Assembly (NCBI RefSeq): GCF_031143425.1
Contig: NC_090451.1
Coordinates: 349,626,339-349,690,338, forward strand
Length of the DNA stretch: 64,000 nucleotides
Reading direction: 5' to 3'
Origin: Pleurodeles waltl
Lineage: Eukaryota > Chordata > Amphibia > Caudata > Salamandridae
In this document: positions 12,080-23,243 of the stretch, in pieces
How the letters are laid out: the number at the start of each line of letters is the position of its first letter
How positions within the stretch are numbered: the stretch's first letter is position 1
Position numbers and translations under genes: made by a program
The notes under the pieces: generated by a model
Databases searched by the model: none
What the model was told of the DNA's origin: nothing
What the model saw: the letters and a program-made list of their open reading frames with translations, nothing else

Positions 12080-13130
12080 AACATCACAGCCCAATGCGAT
12101 CCCACTCGTACTCACGGCATGCAGCCTGCTGCTATTGCCTGGCTAAGACCAGTGGGGACTAGACACAGCAGGCTCATTGCTATCACAGTATTCTGTGGTC
12201 CGACTGGGAATCATCCTGGCTCTTGAAGCCAAATGAAATAGTTTTAGATATGTTATCAACTGGTTTATAAGTCGGCCGCTTCAGGACAGCCACGATTACT
12301 GTGAGCCGAAACCAATAGGCCACACGATATTGTAAAATGCACTTTTTTAACTAGTCCTGCTTCAGAAGTTCAATGAACTTGCATAGTGCTTGTCATTTAT
12401 CTGGCTGTTATCATCAGATGTCTTTAACCCAATATGATTGCACTCTGCACTTTATTCACTGACCTGTGACTCCCTTGAATCTGACTGAATTGCCCTTGAC
12501 GCCTAACAATTCTATTAGGAGCTTGTTTACCAATTAGTTTACGTATTAGCTCCCTCAGCCTGAGAGACTGTACTCTGCTGTTTAATAACTAGCCCCTAGC
12601 CTTTCCACCACATTTTGACTAGGTCTAGCAGGGACTATGTACGACAGGCCTTTATACCATCAATAAAGCACATTAGGAATTTGAGGAGAATCTTCGGGGT
12701 TCTTGAAGCCTGGTGAAATTGCCTGTATATGTCACTAATCAGCTTATGACTCTGTTCCCTCAGGCTGTCAGGATTAGCACAAATTAGACTGGGCTCGCCA
12801 TCTGACTGCACAACACGCACCTCACAAACTGGGCTAACATCACAGGCACAGAAGAATATAACTGTGCAAACACACTTTATCCTTCTAGTCACCAGCAGCA
12901 GTTTCCATACGCCCAATCAGACTGCTCTTTGCGCTTTATTTATCTGACTGCAGTCTATCGCTACATCAATGCTAGGTTTAGTGGGGACACCCTCCAGCCT
13001 TACACTTCTGGCTGCTGGGAACAGCCCATGGTAGGCCTAGCAGGATCCGACATTTACATCGCGGTTTGCAATCTTGTTCTAAGTCACCACCCATACGATT
13101 CCACAACATAGCCTACCCTGATGTCACGTA
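12080..13130. repeat. Diverged tandem duplication, period about 480 bp
   Basis: Several landmarks recur at a near-constant offset. CTCTTGAAGCC...TGAAAT near 12,219 returns as TTCTTGAAGCC...TGAAAT near 12,697. GGGGACTA near 12,155 returns as GGGACTA near 12,633. An AATATGATTGCACTCTGCACTTTATT phrase near 12,432 returns as an AATCAGACTGCTCTTTGCGCTTTATT phrase near 12,917. A partial third copy of the (C)TAGGT(C/T)TAG(C/T)(A/G)GGGAC phrase is near 12,971. Identity by eye is moderate, so the duplication is old. No coding motif. Confidence 0.5.
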
Positions 13131-14290
13131 TTGCTGCTAGTAACGCCAGCCCATACCAAAACGGGCCTGCCAAAGGAAACTGCGTACAAAATGCCCCACG
13201 ATGCTACCCACCAAAACCTCCTAAATCTCTAATGTAGCAATCTTGCCCAACCTTTTGTATATGTAGCGGGCAGAATGGAGCCCCATTTAATCAGAAGTCT
13301 ACTTTATACATTAGGATCCGAACTGACTTGAAAGATGTAAAGTATAAGCATTTTTACGATGTACTAAATTGACAGATGTAGACACAAACAGATTAACTGA
13401 GATATCTGACTTTACTTGGTTTTAACTTTTTATGTGTTTTTGTTGTATTGTTATGGTTTTAAATAACTAAAAACCATAACAACTTACCTTACCTCATACC
13501 ATAGGTTTAGCGCCAGAGGCCTGTAAAAAGGTAACGGCCACACAAATGTTTAAACAACACAATTTAGACCCTTTTTATTTTTTAAAAGAAAACGTACTAT
13601 ACCCATTATTCTCCTGTCTGTCTATGACAAGATCATGGAACAAAATTTGGATAAATGTTTGGTAAGTGTTATTGACAATACATACAAAAGAGGCAATGTT
13701 ATCTGGTTCCTCACTCACTTCACACCTTTCTTTCGTTCGTAAGTATTAATAGTTAATTCAGTACCTAAGTCTCCTTACACCAATTGAATTTACCAATCAA
13801 GTGAAACAGAATACCAAAAACACCAAGGATGCCCAAAGGTTCTCTTATTTTATCAGTTCAAATGTTTTTTTTCTGCATGTTATTAGTGGTTGGAGACCAA
13901 ACTCCTTCAATTGATTCATGCCACAGATGAGGCTTAAAATCTTACTTATTATTGTAGGATTACTGCTTACTCTAAAGGGATACTTCCTCTCACAAACACT
14001 GCAAGAGTGCCCATATGTTTACGTAAAAACAGACAAATTATTAATGTAGTTTGTGGCATCAATATAAAACAGGTGCACGCTCAACAGAGTGATACAGAAT
14101 TCTATCAACGAGGACACTTTTATAAAATGAAAAAACACAAGGTTATCATTGAAAGTGGTAAAAGAGTTGCTGAGCGGCGCACTCCACTGCCGGTGCCCAG
14201 TGACAGAGAAGACCAGTCTCGAAATTGTATAATACCAAGAAATTTCACCGCACTCCACAAGGTACAAGTAACGTGTATTTTATTGCAGTA
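13131..14290. other. Noncoding, nothing recognised
   Basis: AT-rich sequence. Short inverted repeats such as GGTTTTAAATAACTAAAAACC near 13,454 are present but isolated. The open frames here lack motifs. Confidence 0.35.
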
Positions 14291-14294
14291 ACAA

Positions 14295-14296
<2 letters not shown>

Positions 14297-14340
<44 letters not shown>
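14297..14340. repeat. (AT)n microsatellite
   Basis: About 22 uninterrupted AT units. Tyr-Ile repeat frames on both strands come from this tract and are not genes. Confidence 0.95.
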
Positions 14341-14344
<4 letters not shown>

Positions 14345-15460
14345 GTCTGCTTTCATGCTTCTATCAATTTAGAGGTGTTTTGCTGTTCTAAAGAATTTTA
14401 TCTGCCGGAGGGCTTTCTTATTCATAACTTCTAGACACACACACCAACAAATGGCCTAGAGAAATTTAGAGGAACTGAGTGACTACAGGTCAGTTTCAGT
14501 ATCTTTCCATAACTATGTCAGTACAGGATAGTGAAACATGTGTACGTGTGTGTGTGTGCGTGCATGCGTATACACTCACATAACCCGCTTATTGTTTGGA
14601 GCAACACAAATGGACAAACTCAGCTCTCCACAAGAAGGGCTTATATTATATAACATTCACTGACCTGACAGAGGGGGGTAGCAGTGGGAGGAGAAGGGGG
14701 TAACAGGGCAGAGGAAGGCTAGAGGGGCAGCCAGAGTATTTTTTATGTATGTATGTGCGTGGCTTTACCAATCAGCGCTTGTACAGCTTTACTGTCTGTG
14801 CTGATCATCTCTATTCCAATCTATTGGGTGTAAGACACAAGGAATAGTATATATGGATTCAACAACTCCACTAACTGAATGTGTTTCTATGTTTGAAAAA
14901 TAAACAATCTTAACTTCTGTAATACATTTTAAAAATGGTCAAGGGCTCAACTTTCACTTATTGATTTCATACAGTACCCCAAACCATAGGGTTTTGCAAT
15001 GTACTGTCTCAGTCCTTTGGTTATTATCCTTTCCTTTTGCAAGTGATTTCTTGATTTTTGTTATTCTGAAAGGAATGTTTGTTGTGATCCAACAAAATGT
15101 GTGAGTCTGTTATTACCATTATTTTCTTGCAAACATGCATACCTGGAAGTAATGGTAGATGTTTTTCCTTAATAAACCTGTCACTCCGACCTCCTGTCCA
15201 AATTGCCTGCAGATTTTGGCATCTGGAAAATGTCTGAAGAATAAAGGCAACATGAACTAGGATGCCTTCTATAGGGTATCTGTTCCCGAGTGTGGAGCAC
15301 GACATTTGGCAACTTTCTTGCAAATAAATTATTAAAATGTTTGCGTTTTAAAGTATATGTCATTATTGCATATTTGGGCTGCATCAATCCCAGATTGGGA
15401 AAATATACAAAACAACAGAAAAGGTAACTGTGTTCGACCCAAGTTATTGCGAAAAATATT
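14341..15460. other. Noncoding with a short TG-rich patch
   Basis: A TGTGTGTGTGTGCGTGCATGCG patch lies near 14,541-14,568. The remainder is anonymous; the open frames are under 100 codons with no motifs. Confidence 0.4.
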
Positions 15461-15543
15461 TTTTTTTAAAGAAAAAAGAAAGAAAGAAAGAAAGGAAGGA
15501 AGGAAGGAAGAAAGAAAGGAAGAAAGAAAGGAAGAAAGAAAAG
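15461..15543 (+). repeat. Polypurine GAAA/GGAA microsatellite
   Basis: Preceded by T8 and a short A-rich stretch, the tract is almost pure A and G in AAAG and AAGG units to 15,542. Lys/Arg/Glu and, on the other strand, Phe/Leu/Pro frames are artefacts of it. Confidence 0.95.
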
Positions 15544-17270
15544 CATAAATCCTGGATTTAAAATCCTCGGAAGTGAAATGGTTACATTTGCAACAATTTC
15601 ACCCACCATTCTGGAAGAGCACAAATTAACAATTAACGCATTCTTCACAGGCAGCAAACTCAAGGGAATGTTTCTCAATACATCAAATATAACAGAAGCC
15701 ATGTGTCAGCAAAGCAGTGTGGGCTGCTACAACAAAAGGCCCACTTCACTCTGAACAAATGTCGCTGCACGTCGCTCATCAACACAGCAGTCATGAAAAG
15801 GAACTGAACGGTGTAATGGGAACATTAAGCGACAGAGCTGACTGAATGTAACCAAAAAGACGTATGTGCTGCACTAAAAGTCTCCTTTTCCCCAGGCTTC
15901 CACTGAAACCAGTTGATGGATGGTTCTAAAAAAGCAAAAAAAATGGCTCCACATCTCCCGCCCCCCCAACCCTCGTGTAAAAGGCATCCTAAGGTATTTA
16001 TTATTTTTATCTGGCACGTTTATGGAGGACCGACATGCTGGACTGCAGCATATCTCACACAAAAGAACCATCACTGATTCGTGGGGCATGTTTCATGCGG
16101 GAACATTACATCAAAAGAAAATGCTTGCCGTCATGAAAATGCAGGATCGACCAGCAAAGGCCGGAACACATGCTGCTTGAAAATGTAAGGAATTACATTA
16201 ATTTTAATGGCAAATTTAAGCCCTCGGGTACCATCTCACAGTGTTCCTGATCATCTTTTGGTTGCCACATTAAAAGATTGCCATGCCTTGACCTTTAAGC
16301 AAAAGCGGCTCCTGTGTTTCAGGTGCATAGTGGACTCGTGGGAGCGTTGCTTTATGGTAAATAACCTGAATGTTGCAAACAGGCACTTAAAGCTACATTC
16401 AGGCTGTGAAAAAAGAACGTAATTTATCGAGTACGTGCAAGCTGCCAAAGCACTAAACATAATTATTTAATTCGCACATGTACATTTTTACTTTAGATCC
16501 TGCTATGGTAAATATAGGAACACAAGTAGGATTTTGTGCGACAATACAAGGGACGTGCATTCACGGACGGATAGCTCTGAAAATGCTACATGTGAAAGGG
16601 TTTTGGGCTATGTGCGTCATGGACACAACAGTGGGAAGCATCCCAGGTGACAGAAGTGACGTAGCAGCTTGCATCACTCGCCACTGTCGCGTGGGCCTGT
16701 GTCCCCGGGCCACGCGTGGCCAGGACTGTGTTAGCGCAACAAACAGACCATACACTGGTAGTCTGGAGGTCCGGGGAACTGCGCCAAGCCATTTCCAATC
16801 CATTTTTATCTTTTACGTTAACTCCTCCCACCGTCTCCCCTCTAGATACATTGTAAGGGAGAGCCCGTGCGGCTCCCTACAGCCACCATCCTGCAGTTTC
16901 TATAATAAAACACAACAGCTCTATGTTAAGTGATGAGTGCCAGACACTTTGCTATTCGAACTAAAACCATCAGGGGGCATTTTGGGGCGAAAGCACTGCT
17001 GAAAGGAAAAATGAAGGCATTCTGCATGGCCAGTGTTCTGGGTGGATTAAAGTAATGTGTGGAACCCAAAAAGTGATTCATTCAATCCATTCACCACAGC
17101 CAGCAACAACAAACCATCAAATCTACAACTACAATGATACACAACTCAAAGGAGAAAAGGAGGAAGGAAAATAGAAGGCTGCCAAATAAGAGAATTCCAT
17201 CCATCAAGAGCAGTGACAGCACAGCAATGGCATCATGCTGAAAAGCAGTCAGCGTATTGATAAGAACTAA
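15544..17270. other. Noncoding; possibly conserved non-repetitive block at 16.18-16.45 kb
   Basis: No repeat family was recognised between 15.9 and 16.95 kb. A more complex segment at 16,180-16,450 contains TAAT cores, a TGACCTTT nuclear-receptor half-site (near 16,288) and CpGs not found in the surrounding AT-rich DNA. The 151-codon frame at 16,478-16,933 has no domain I know and no initiation context that argues for it. Confidence 0.35.
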
Positions 17271-17960
17271 GGGCCAGACGTACGACCCAAAGTTTTGCGA
17301 CTTACAATTTGTGACTCATTTGCAAGTCGCAAATTGCGAGTCGCAAAACCATATGTACAACAGTGTACTTCACACTGTTTGCGATTCCCAATGGGATTGC
17401 AAATGACCTACCTCATTAATATTCCAGAAGTAGGTCGCAATTTGCGACCCCATTGGGAATGACTGCACTCACAGGTATGGTGGCCTGCTGGGTACAGCAG
17501 ACCACCAGGTCTGTGACTGCTTTTAAATAAAGCTGTTATTTTTTTTTTAAACGCAGCCTGTTTTCCTTAAAGGAAAACAGGATGCAGTTGAAAAACAAAA
17601 ATGAAAAGTTTTCTTTTCAACTGCCTGCTCTGAAAAAATACTTTTGCTACCATTCACAAAGGGGAAGTCCTCTCATAGGGACCCCTTCCCGTTTGCATAT
17701 GGGTTAGCACCAAATTGAAATTGGTGATAGCTGCAATTGTTTTGTGACCGCATTCACGGTCATAAAACAATTCTACATTGCACTGCGACTCGCAATTAGA
17801 AAGGGAATGCCCCTTCCTAATTGCGACTTTCAAACCTATTTTGCGATTCGGTAAATAGATTACCGAATCGCAAAATAGGGTCTGCAGATACTAAAATGCT
17901 TTTTTCTTGTCGCAAATGGCCCGACTCTGTGAATTAGCCCATTTGCAACAAGAAAAAAGC
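17271..17960. mobile_element. Multi-hairpin foldback element
   Basis: The left end is GGGCCAGACGTACGAC. The interior is a chain of inverted repeats. Arms: GTTTTGCGACT (17,292-17,302 with 17,339-17,349); ATTCCCAATGGG (17,384-17,395 with 17,449-17,460); CCTGTTTTCCTT (17,557-17,568 with 17,570-17,581); a 16-bp pair at 17,735-17,750 with 17,757-17,772 (one mismatch); a perfect 20-bp pair at 17,835-17,854 with 17,860-17,879; and a pair of about 23 bp at 17,899-17,921 with 17,938-17,960 (two mismatches). TTGCGA and TCGCAA words recur throughout. No coding capacity. A matching right terminus and a target duplication were not found, so the right end is provisional. Confidence 0.7.
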
Positions 17961-18129
17961 CACACACGTTACCTTTAATCCATGTGATTGATTTTCAATC
18001 GCCAGTGGCATTGCAAAGGATACTATATTGCTTTGCCAACCTAGCCATAAACTCCATCACAGTTAGTCTTAGCCCCATTTATGAGAGGACTGGTACTACA
18101 TGGACTGTTTTAATACTTTGGTTATTTGC

Positions 18130-18352
18130 AATTGATAAACCTGGCATCCTTTGCGTTTTTTCCCCTCACGTTTTTGACTTCAGACCTCCTGTTTTTGCTG
18201 ACTTTGTTTTGCTGGCCTTGGTTTTATGCACTCTTTATCACTGATAACCAGTGCTAAAGTGTTTACGCTCTTTTCCCGAAACATAACGACACTGGCTTCG
18301 CCTCAATTGGCATATTTCATTTACTTGTAAGTCCCTAGTAAAGGGCACTACA
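18130..18352 (+). repeat. R1 copy 2, left part
   Basis: The block beginning near the T/C-rich stretch at 18,150 and running through AACCAGTGCTAAAGTG, TTGGCATATTTCATTTACTTG and TAAGTCCCTAGTAAAG matches R1 copies 1 and 3. The match stops where the R2 insertion begins at about 18,353 and resumes at 21,350. Confidence 0.7.
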
Positions 18353-21349
18353 TGTGAGGCTGGCCTGGCTTGTAGTGGGTACCAGAGGTACTTACACCTT
18401 GTGCCAGGTCCAGTTATCCCTTATTAGTGTAGAAGAGGTGTTTCTAGCAGCTTAGGCTGATAGAAGGTAGCTATGGCAAAGCAGCTTAGGCTGAACTAGG
18501 AGACATGTAAAGCTCCTACTATACCACTGGTGTCACATGCACAATATCATAAGAAAACACAATACACAGAAGTACTAAAAATAAAGGTACTTTATTTTTA
18601 TGTCAATATGCCAAAAGTATCTCAGTGAGTACCCTCAGTATGAGGATAAGTTATATACACAAGATATATGTACACAAACCAAAATTATGCAGGTAATAGC
18701 AAGAAAAGTAATGCAAGCAATGTAAAGTTACAGTAGATTGCAATAGGAGCACATAGGTATAGGGGCAACACAAACCATATACTCCAAAAGTGGAATGCAA
18801 ACCACGAATGGACCCCAAACCTATGTGAGCTTGTACAGGGTCGCAGGGACTGTAAGAAAACAGTGAGGGTTAGAAAAATAGCCCACACCAAGACCTTGAA
18901 AGGTAGGTGTAAAGTGTACCTACTACCCCCAGGGAGCACAGAAGTCGTGATAGGGGGATTCTGCAGGAAGAACAAACACCAGCAATGCAACAACAGTGGA
19001 TTTCCAGACCTGAGTACCTGTAAGACAAGGGGACCAAGTCCAATAGTCGCGACAGTGTAGAGAGTGGGCAGGACCCCAGGAAATACCAGCTGAAGGTGCA
19101 AGGAAGCTGCCACCTATTGGAAGAAGCTTGGAGTTCTGCAAGAAAGAAGAGATCTAGGAACTTCTCCTTTGGAGGATGGATGTCCCACGTCGCGATGAAG
19201 TTTGCATAGGTGTTCCCACGCAGAAAGACCACAAACAAGCCTTGCTAGCTGCAAGGGTCGGGTCAGAGGTTTCTGGGTGCTGCTATGGCCCAGGAGGGAC
19301 CAGGATGTCGCCACTTGGAGGAGGAGACAGAGGGGGTGCCCAGAAACTCAGGGAGCCCTCACAGAAGCAGGCAGCACCTGCAGAAGTACCTGAACAGGCA
19401 CTTGGAAGAAGAGTGAACCGGAGTCCATGCGAAGTCACAAAAGGGAGTGCCACGATGCCGGAGGACAACTCAGAAGGTTGTGCACTGCAGGTTGGAGTGT
19501 CGGGGACCCAGGCTTGGCTGTGCACGAAGGAAATCCTGGAATAGTGCACAGGAGCCGGAGCAGCTGCAAATCACGCGGTACCCAGCAATGCAGTCTAGCG
19601 TGGGGAGGCAAGGGCTTACCTCCACCAAACTTGCACTGAAGAGTCACTGGACTGTGGGAGTCACTTGGACAGAGTTGCTGAGTTCCAGGGACCACGCTCG
19701 TCGTGCTGAGAGGGGACCCAGAGGACCAGTGATGCAGTCTTTTGGTGCCTGCAGTTGCAGGGGGAAGATTCCGTTGACCCACAGGAGATTTCTTCAGAGC
19801 TCCTGGTGCAGAGAGGAGGCAGGCTACCCCCAGAGCATTCACCACCTGGAAACAGTCGAGAAAGCCGGCAGGATGAAGCGATACAAGCTTGCTAGTAGTC
19901 GTCTTGCTACTTTGTTGCGGTTTTGCAGGCGTCCTGAGCAGTCAGCGGTCGATCCTTTGGCAGAAGGTGAAGAGGGAGATTGAGAGGAACTCTGATGAGC
20001 TCTTGCATTCGTTATCTGGTGAGATCCCGAAAGCAGAGACCCTAAATAGCCAGAAAAGGAGGTTTGGCTACCTAGGAAGGAGGATTGGCTACCAAGAGAG
20101 GTAAGAGCCTATCAGAAGGGGCCTCTAACGTCACCTGCTGGCACTGGCCACTCAGAGCAGTCCACTGTACCACAGACACCTCTGTTTCCAAGATGGCAGA
20201 GGTCTGGGACACACTGGAGGAGCTCTGGGCACCTCCCCTGGGAGGTGCAGGTCAGGGGAGTGGTCACTCCCCTTTCCTTTGTCCAGTTTCGCGCCAGAGC
20301 AGGGCTGGGGGATCCCTAAACCGGTGTAGACTGGCTTATGCAGAGATGGGCACCATCTGCGCCCATCAAAGCATTTCCAGAGGCTGGGGGAGGTTACTCC
20401 TCCCCAGCCCTCACACCTATTTCCAAAGGGAGAGGGTGTTACACCCTCTCTCAGAGGAAGTCCTTTGTTCTGCCTTCCTGGGCCAGGGCTGCCTGGACCC
20501 CAGGAGGGCAGAAACCTGTCTGAGGGGTTGGCAGTAGCAGCAGCTGCAGTGGAGACCCCGGAAAGGCAGTTTGGCAGTACCCGGGTTCTGTGATAGAGAC
20601 CCGGGGGATCATGGAATTGTCCCCCCAATGCCAGAATAGCATTGGGGTGACAATTCCATGATCTTAGACATGTTACATGGCCATGTTCGGAGTTACCATT
20701 GTGACGCTGTACATAGGTAGTGACCTATGTATAGTGCACGCGTGTAATGGTGTCCCCACACTCACAAAGTCCGGGGAATTTGCCCTGAACGATGTGGGGG
20801 CACCTTGGCTAGTGCCAGGGTGCCCACACACTAAGTAACTTTGCACCCAACCTTCACCAGGTGAAGGTTAGACATATAGGTGACTTATAAGTTACTTAAG
20901 TGCAGTGGTAAATGGCTGTGAAATAACGTGGACTATATTTCACTCAGGCTGCACTGGCAGGCCTGTGTAAGAATTGTCAGAGCTCCCTATGGGTGGCAAA
21001 AGAAATGCTTCAGCCCATAGGGATCTCCTGGAACCCCAATACCCTCGGTACCTCAGTACCATATACTAGGGAATTATATGGGTGTACCAGTATGCCAATG
21101 TGAATTGGTAAATTTTGTCACTAGCCTGTTAGTGACAAATTTGGAAAGCAGAGAGAGCATAACCACTGAGGTTCTGGTTAGCAGAGCCTCAGTGAGACAG
21201 TTAGGCATCACACAGGGAACACATACAGGGCACATACTTATGAGCACTGGGGCCCTGCCTGACAGGGTCCCAGTGATACATAGACTAAAACAACATATAT
21301 ACAGTGAAATATGGGGGTAACATGCCAGGCAAGATGGTACTTTCCTACA
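18353..21349 (+). mobile_element. Long GC-rich repeat R2 inserted in R1
   Basis: About 3.0 kb of distinctly GC-richer sequence starts TGTGAGGCTGGCCTGG and ends TACTTTCCTACA, so it has TG...CA ends. It lies inside an R1 copy whose homology resumes directly afterwards. It contains an AATAAAGGTACTTTATTTTT block near 18,582, a CA/TA stretch and then GC-rich sequence, but open frames are under 180 codons and show no gag, pol or transposase motif. It may be a non-autonomous LTR-type element or another long noncoding transposon. I believe this family is very abundant in newt transcripts, but that is from memory and needs a search. No clear target duplication was found. Confidence 0.55.
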
Positions 21350-23243
21350 CCTGTACATTAAATGATACTAGTGGGCCTGCAGCACTGATTGTGCCACCCA
21401 CTTCAATACCCCTCTAAGCAGGTCCCAGGGCTGCCACAGCAGAGTCTGTGTGTGCAGTTTGAACTGCCATTGCGACCTGGCAAAGTAAACCCTTTGCCAG
21501 GCCTAAATATGCCTTTATAATACATATATATCACCCCTAAGGTAGGCCCTAGGCAGCCCTAAGGGCAGGGTGCAGTGTTCTTTAAAAGATGGGACATGTA
21601 GTTGTACATTTTACATGCCTTGGTAGTGAAAACTCCTAAATTCATTTTTCACTACAGCAAGTCCTATATCTCCCAAAGGATAACATTGGGATTACCTTAT
21701 TACATTTTATAAGTGTAATTCACAATCTGGAACAGATACATTTTGAGATTGGTGTCTCTGGAATCGCAATTTAAAATCACAACTTATGGTGAAGTTGAAT
21801 TTTAAATTGCAATTCTGCAAACGCCACATTAAAAAGTTGGCATTTTCCTACTTTAGTTATTTGGTGCCTACTGCCTGCCTCTGATCACTTGTCTGCCGTG
21901 GGTGACTCCTGGACTTTGTATAATTCCCCCTAGACAGCCACACTCAATGGGAACTTAGGTGTGACTTGATGGGGAATCGTGGGAGGAACGGAGGGAGGGG
22001 CTGGGCACAGCCTCACTTACACCTGAATAGGCTGTGTCCTGTCCACACACAAAGGGATACATAGCCCCATGCAGTGAGTCCGGAGCCAGGGCAGTAAGGG
22101 CTGGGTCTATGTGCACTTCTGAAGTCTACCCCACTTCAAAGGCACAACTGGGTATAAATACTGTACTTCAGACACCTCCACTTCAGTACACTTCTGGACC
22201 AGTGGATACTCTGCCAGGAAGAAGGACAGCTGTGATGCTGAAAGGACTGTCACTTTGCTGGACGGCAACTCTAAAAAGGGTGATGCCTTGCTCTGCTGAC
22301 CTACTGCCTTGCGCTTTCCTGCTTGGGGGAAGAAGAACTGGACCTGGAACCCATCTTGAACCCAGGATCTCAGAGTGACTCAAAGAGCTAGTCTGTTGGC
22401 CTCCTGGTCTCCGCCTAAGGGACATAAAAGGCTCCCCGCAGCTCCTGGGCCCAACCTTCAACATGCTCCTGACCACCAAGGGGTGCCTCTCAGGTCCCAG
22501 GCCCTTGGAAGAGGTTTTTCAGCTCTTTAACTCAAGATTTTGGGCTCTTTGAAAAAGCAAAAAGGCTTGTATACTCCAGGAGACAGAAATCCAGTGAAAC
22601 AGCCACATGTTCATCTCTTTACAAGCAAGTATCGCCACTCGTGACCAGGAGTCTCTAGCCCGTCCGCAACACCCAACCTGCTCCTCAAGCCCCATAGACC
22701 ACTGCCAGTGACAGTCTCCTTACTTCCAGCGAACTTATGTCCTGCAAATGAGACTCTTGGCACAAATCTTGAGAAGGTAAAACTTCAGCGGAACTAATCT
22801 GGGACTGTATCCAACCCGTGCTCCATCTAAGTCAGCTTGAACTTTTGACTTTCACCAGGTCCAAGGTGACCAGGCAGCCAAATTTAGCACGTTATGCCCT
22901 TATGTGCTATGGTGCAATTTATTCTTTAAAAAATTGCAAACTCTGGTTTTACTTACTGGGATTTTTGTCATTTTTGTCTGGTTTAATTTATTAAATTTTA
23001 CTCCATTTTTCTAACCAGGTATGGAATCTTTTTGTGTGGCGTTTTCACTGTTTTACTATTTGATATACGACACAAATACTTTATACACTGCCTCAAAGTT
23101 AAGCCTGGCTGCTCTGTGCCAAGCTACCAGAGGGTGATCACTGGTTACCTTAGGGTTTGCCTGACATCCTGACTAGAGTTGCGGTTGCTGCTTGAAAAGG
23201 GCCCATACCCCAGTCAACCAGTAACCCAATTTCTAACAGCAAT
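21350..23243 (+). repeat. R1 copy 2, right part
   Basis: From CCTGTACATTAAATG this runs collinear with R1 copy 3 (46.4-48.4 kb): ACTAGTGGGCCTGCAGC, CACCCACTT, CACCCCTAAGGTA, GGCAGGGTGC and, at the end, GCTACCA followed by CCAGTAACCC and ATTTCTAACA. The shared 3' terminus TTTCTAACA at about 23,240 is the best-defined end of the family. No coding motif is visible. Confidence 0.7.

Noticed and set aside
17271..17960. CRISPR-like array because of recurring TCGCAA words
   Set aside because: The words are parts of hairpin arms with irregular spacing and no unique spacers; the sequence is eukaryotic.
19435..20628. Frames of 122-178 codons in GC-rich DNA
   Set aside because: They fall within the noncoding repeat R2, on both strands at once, with no domain; low stop density follows from GC content.
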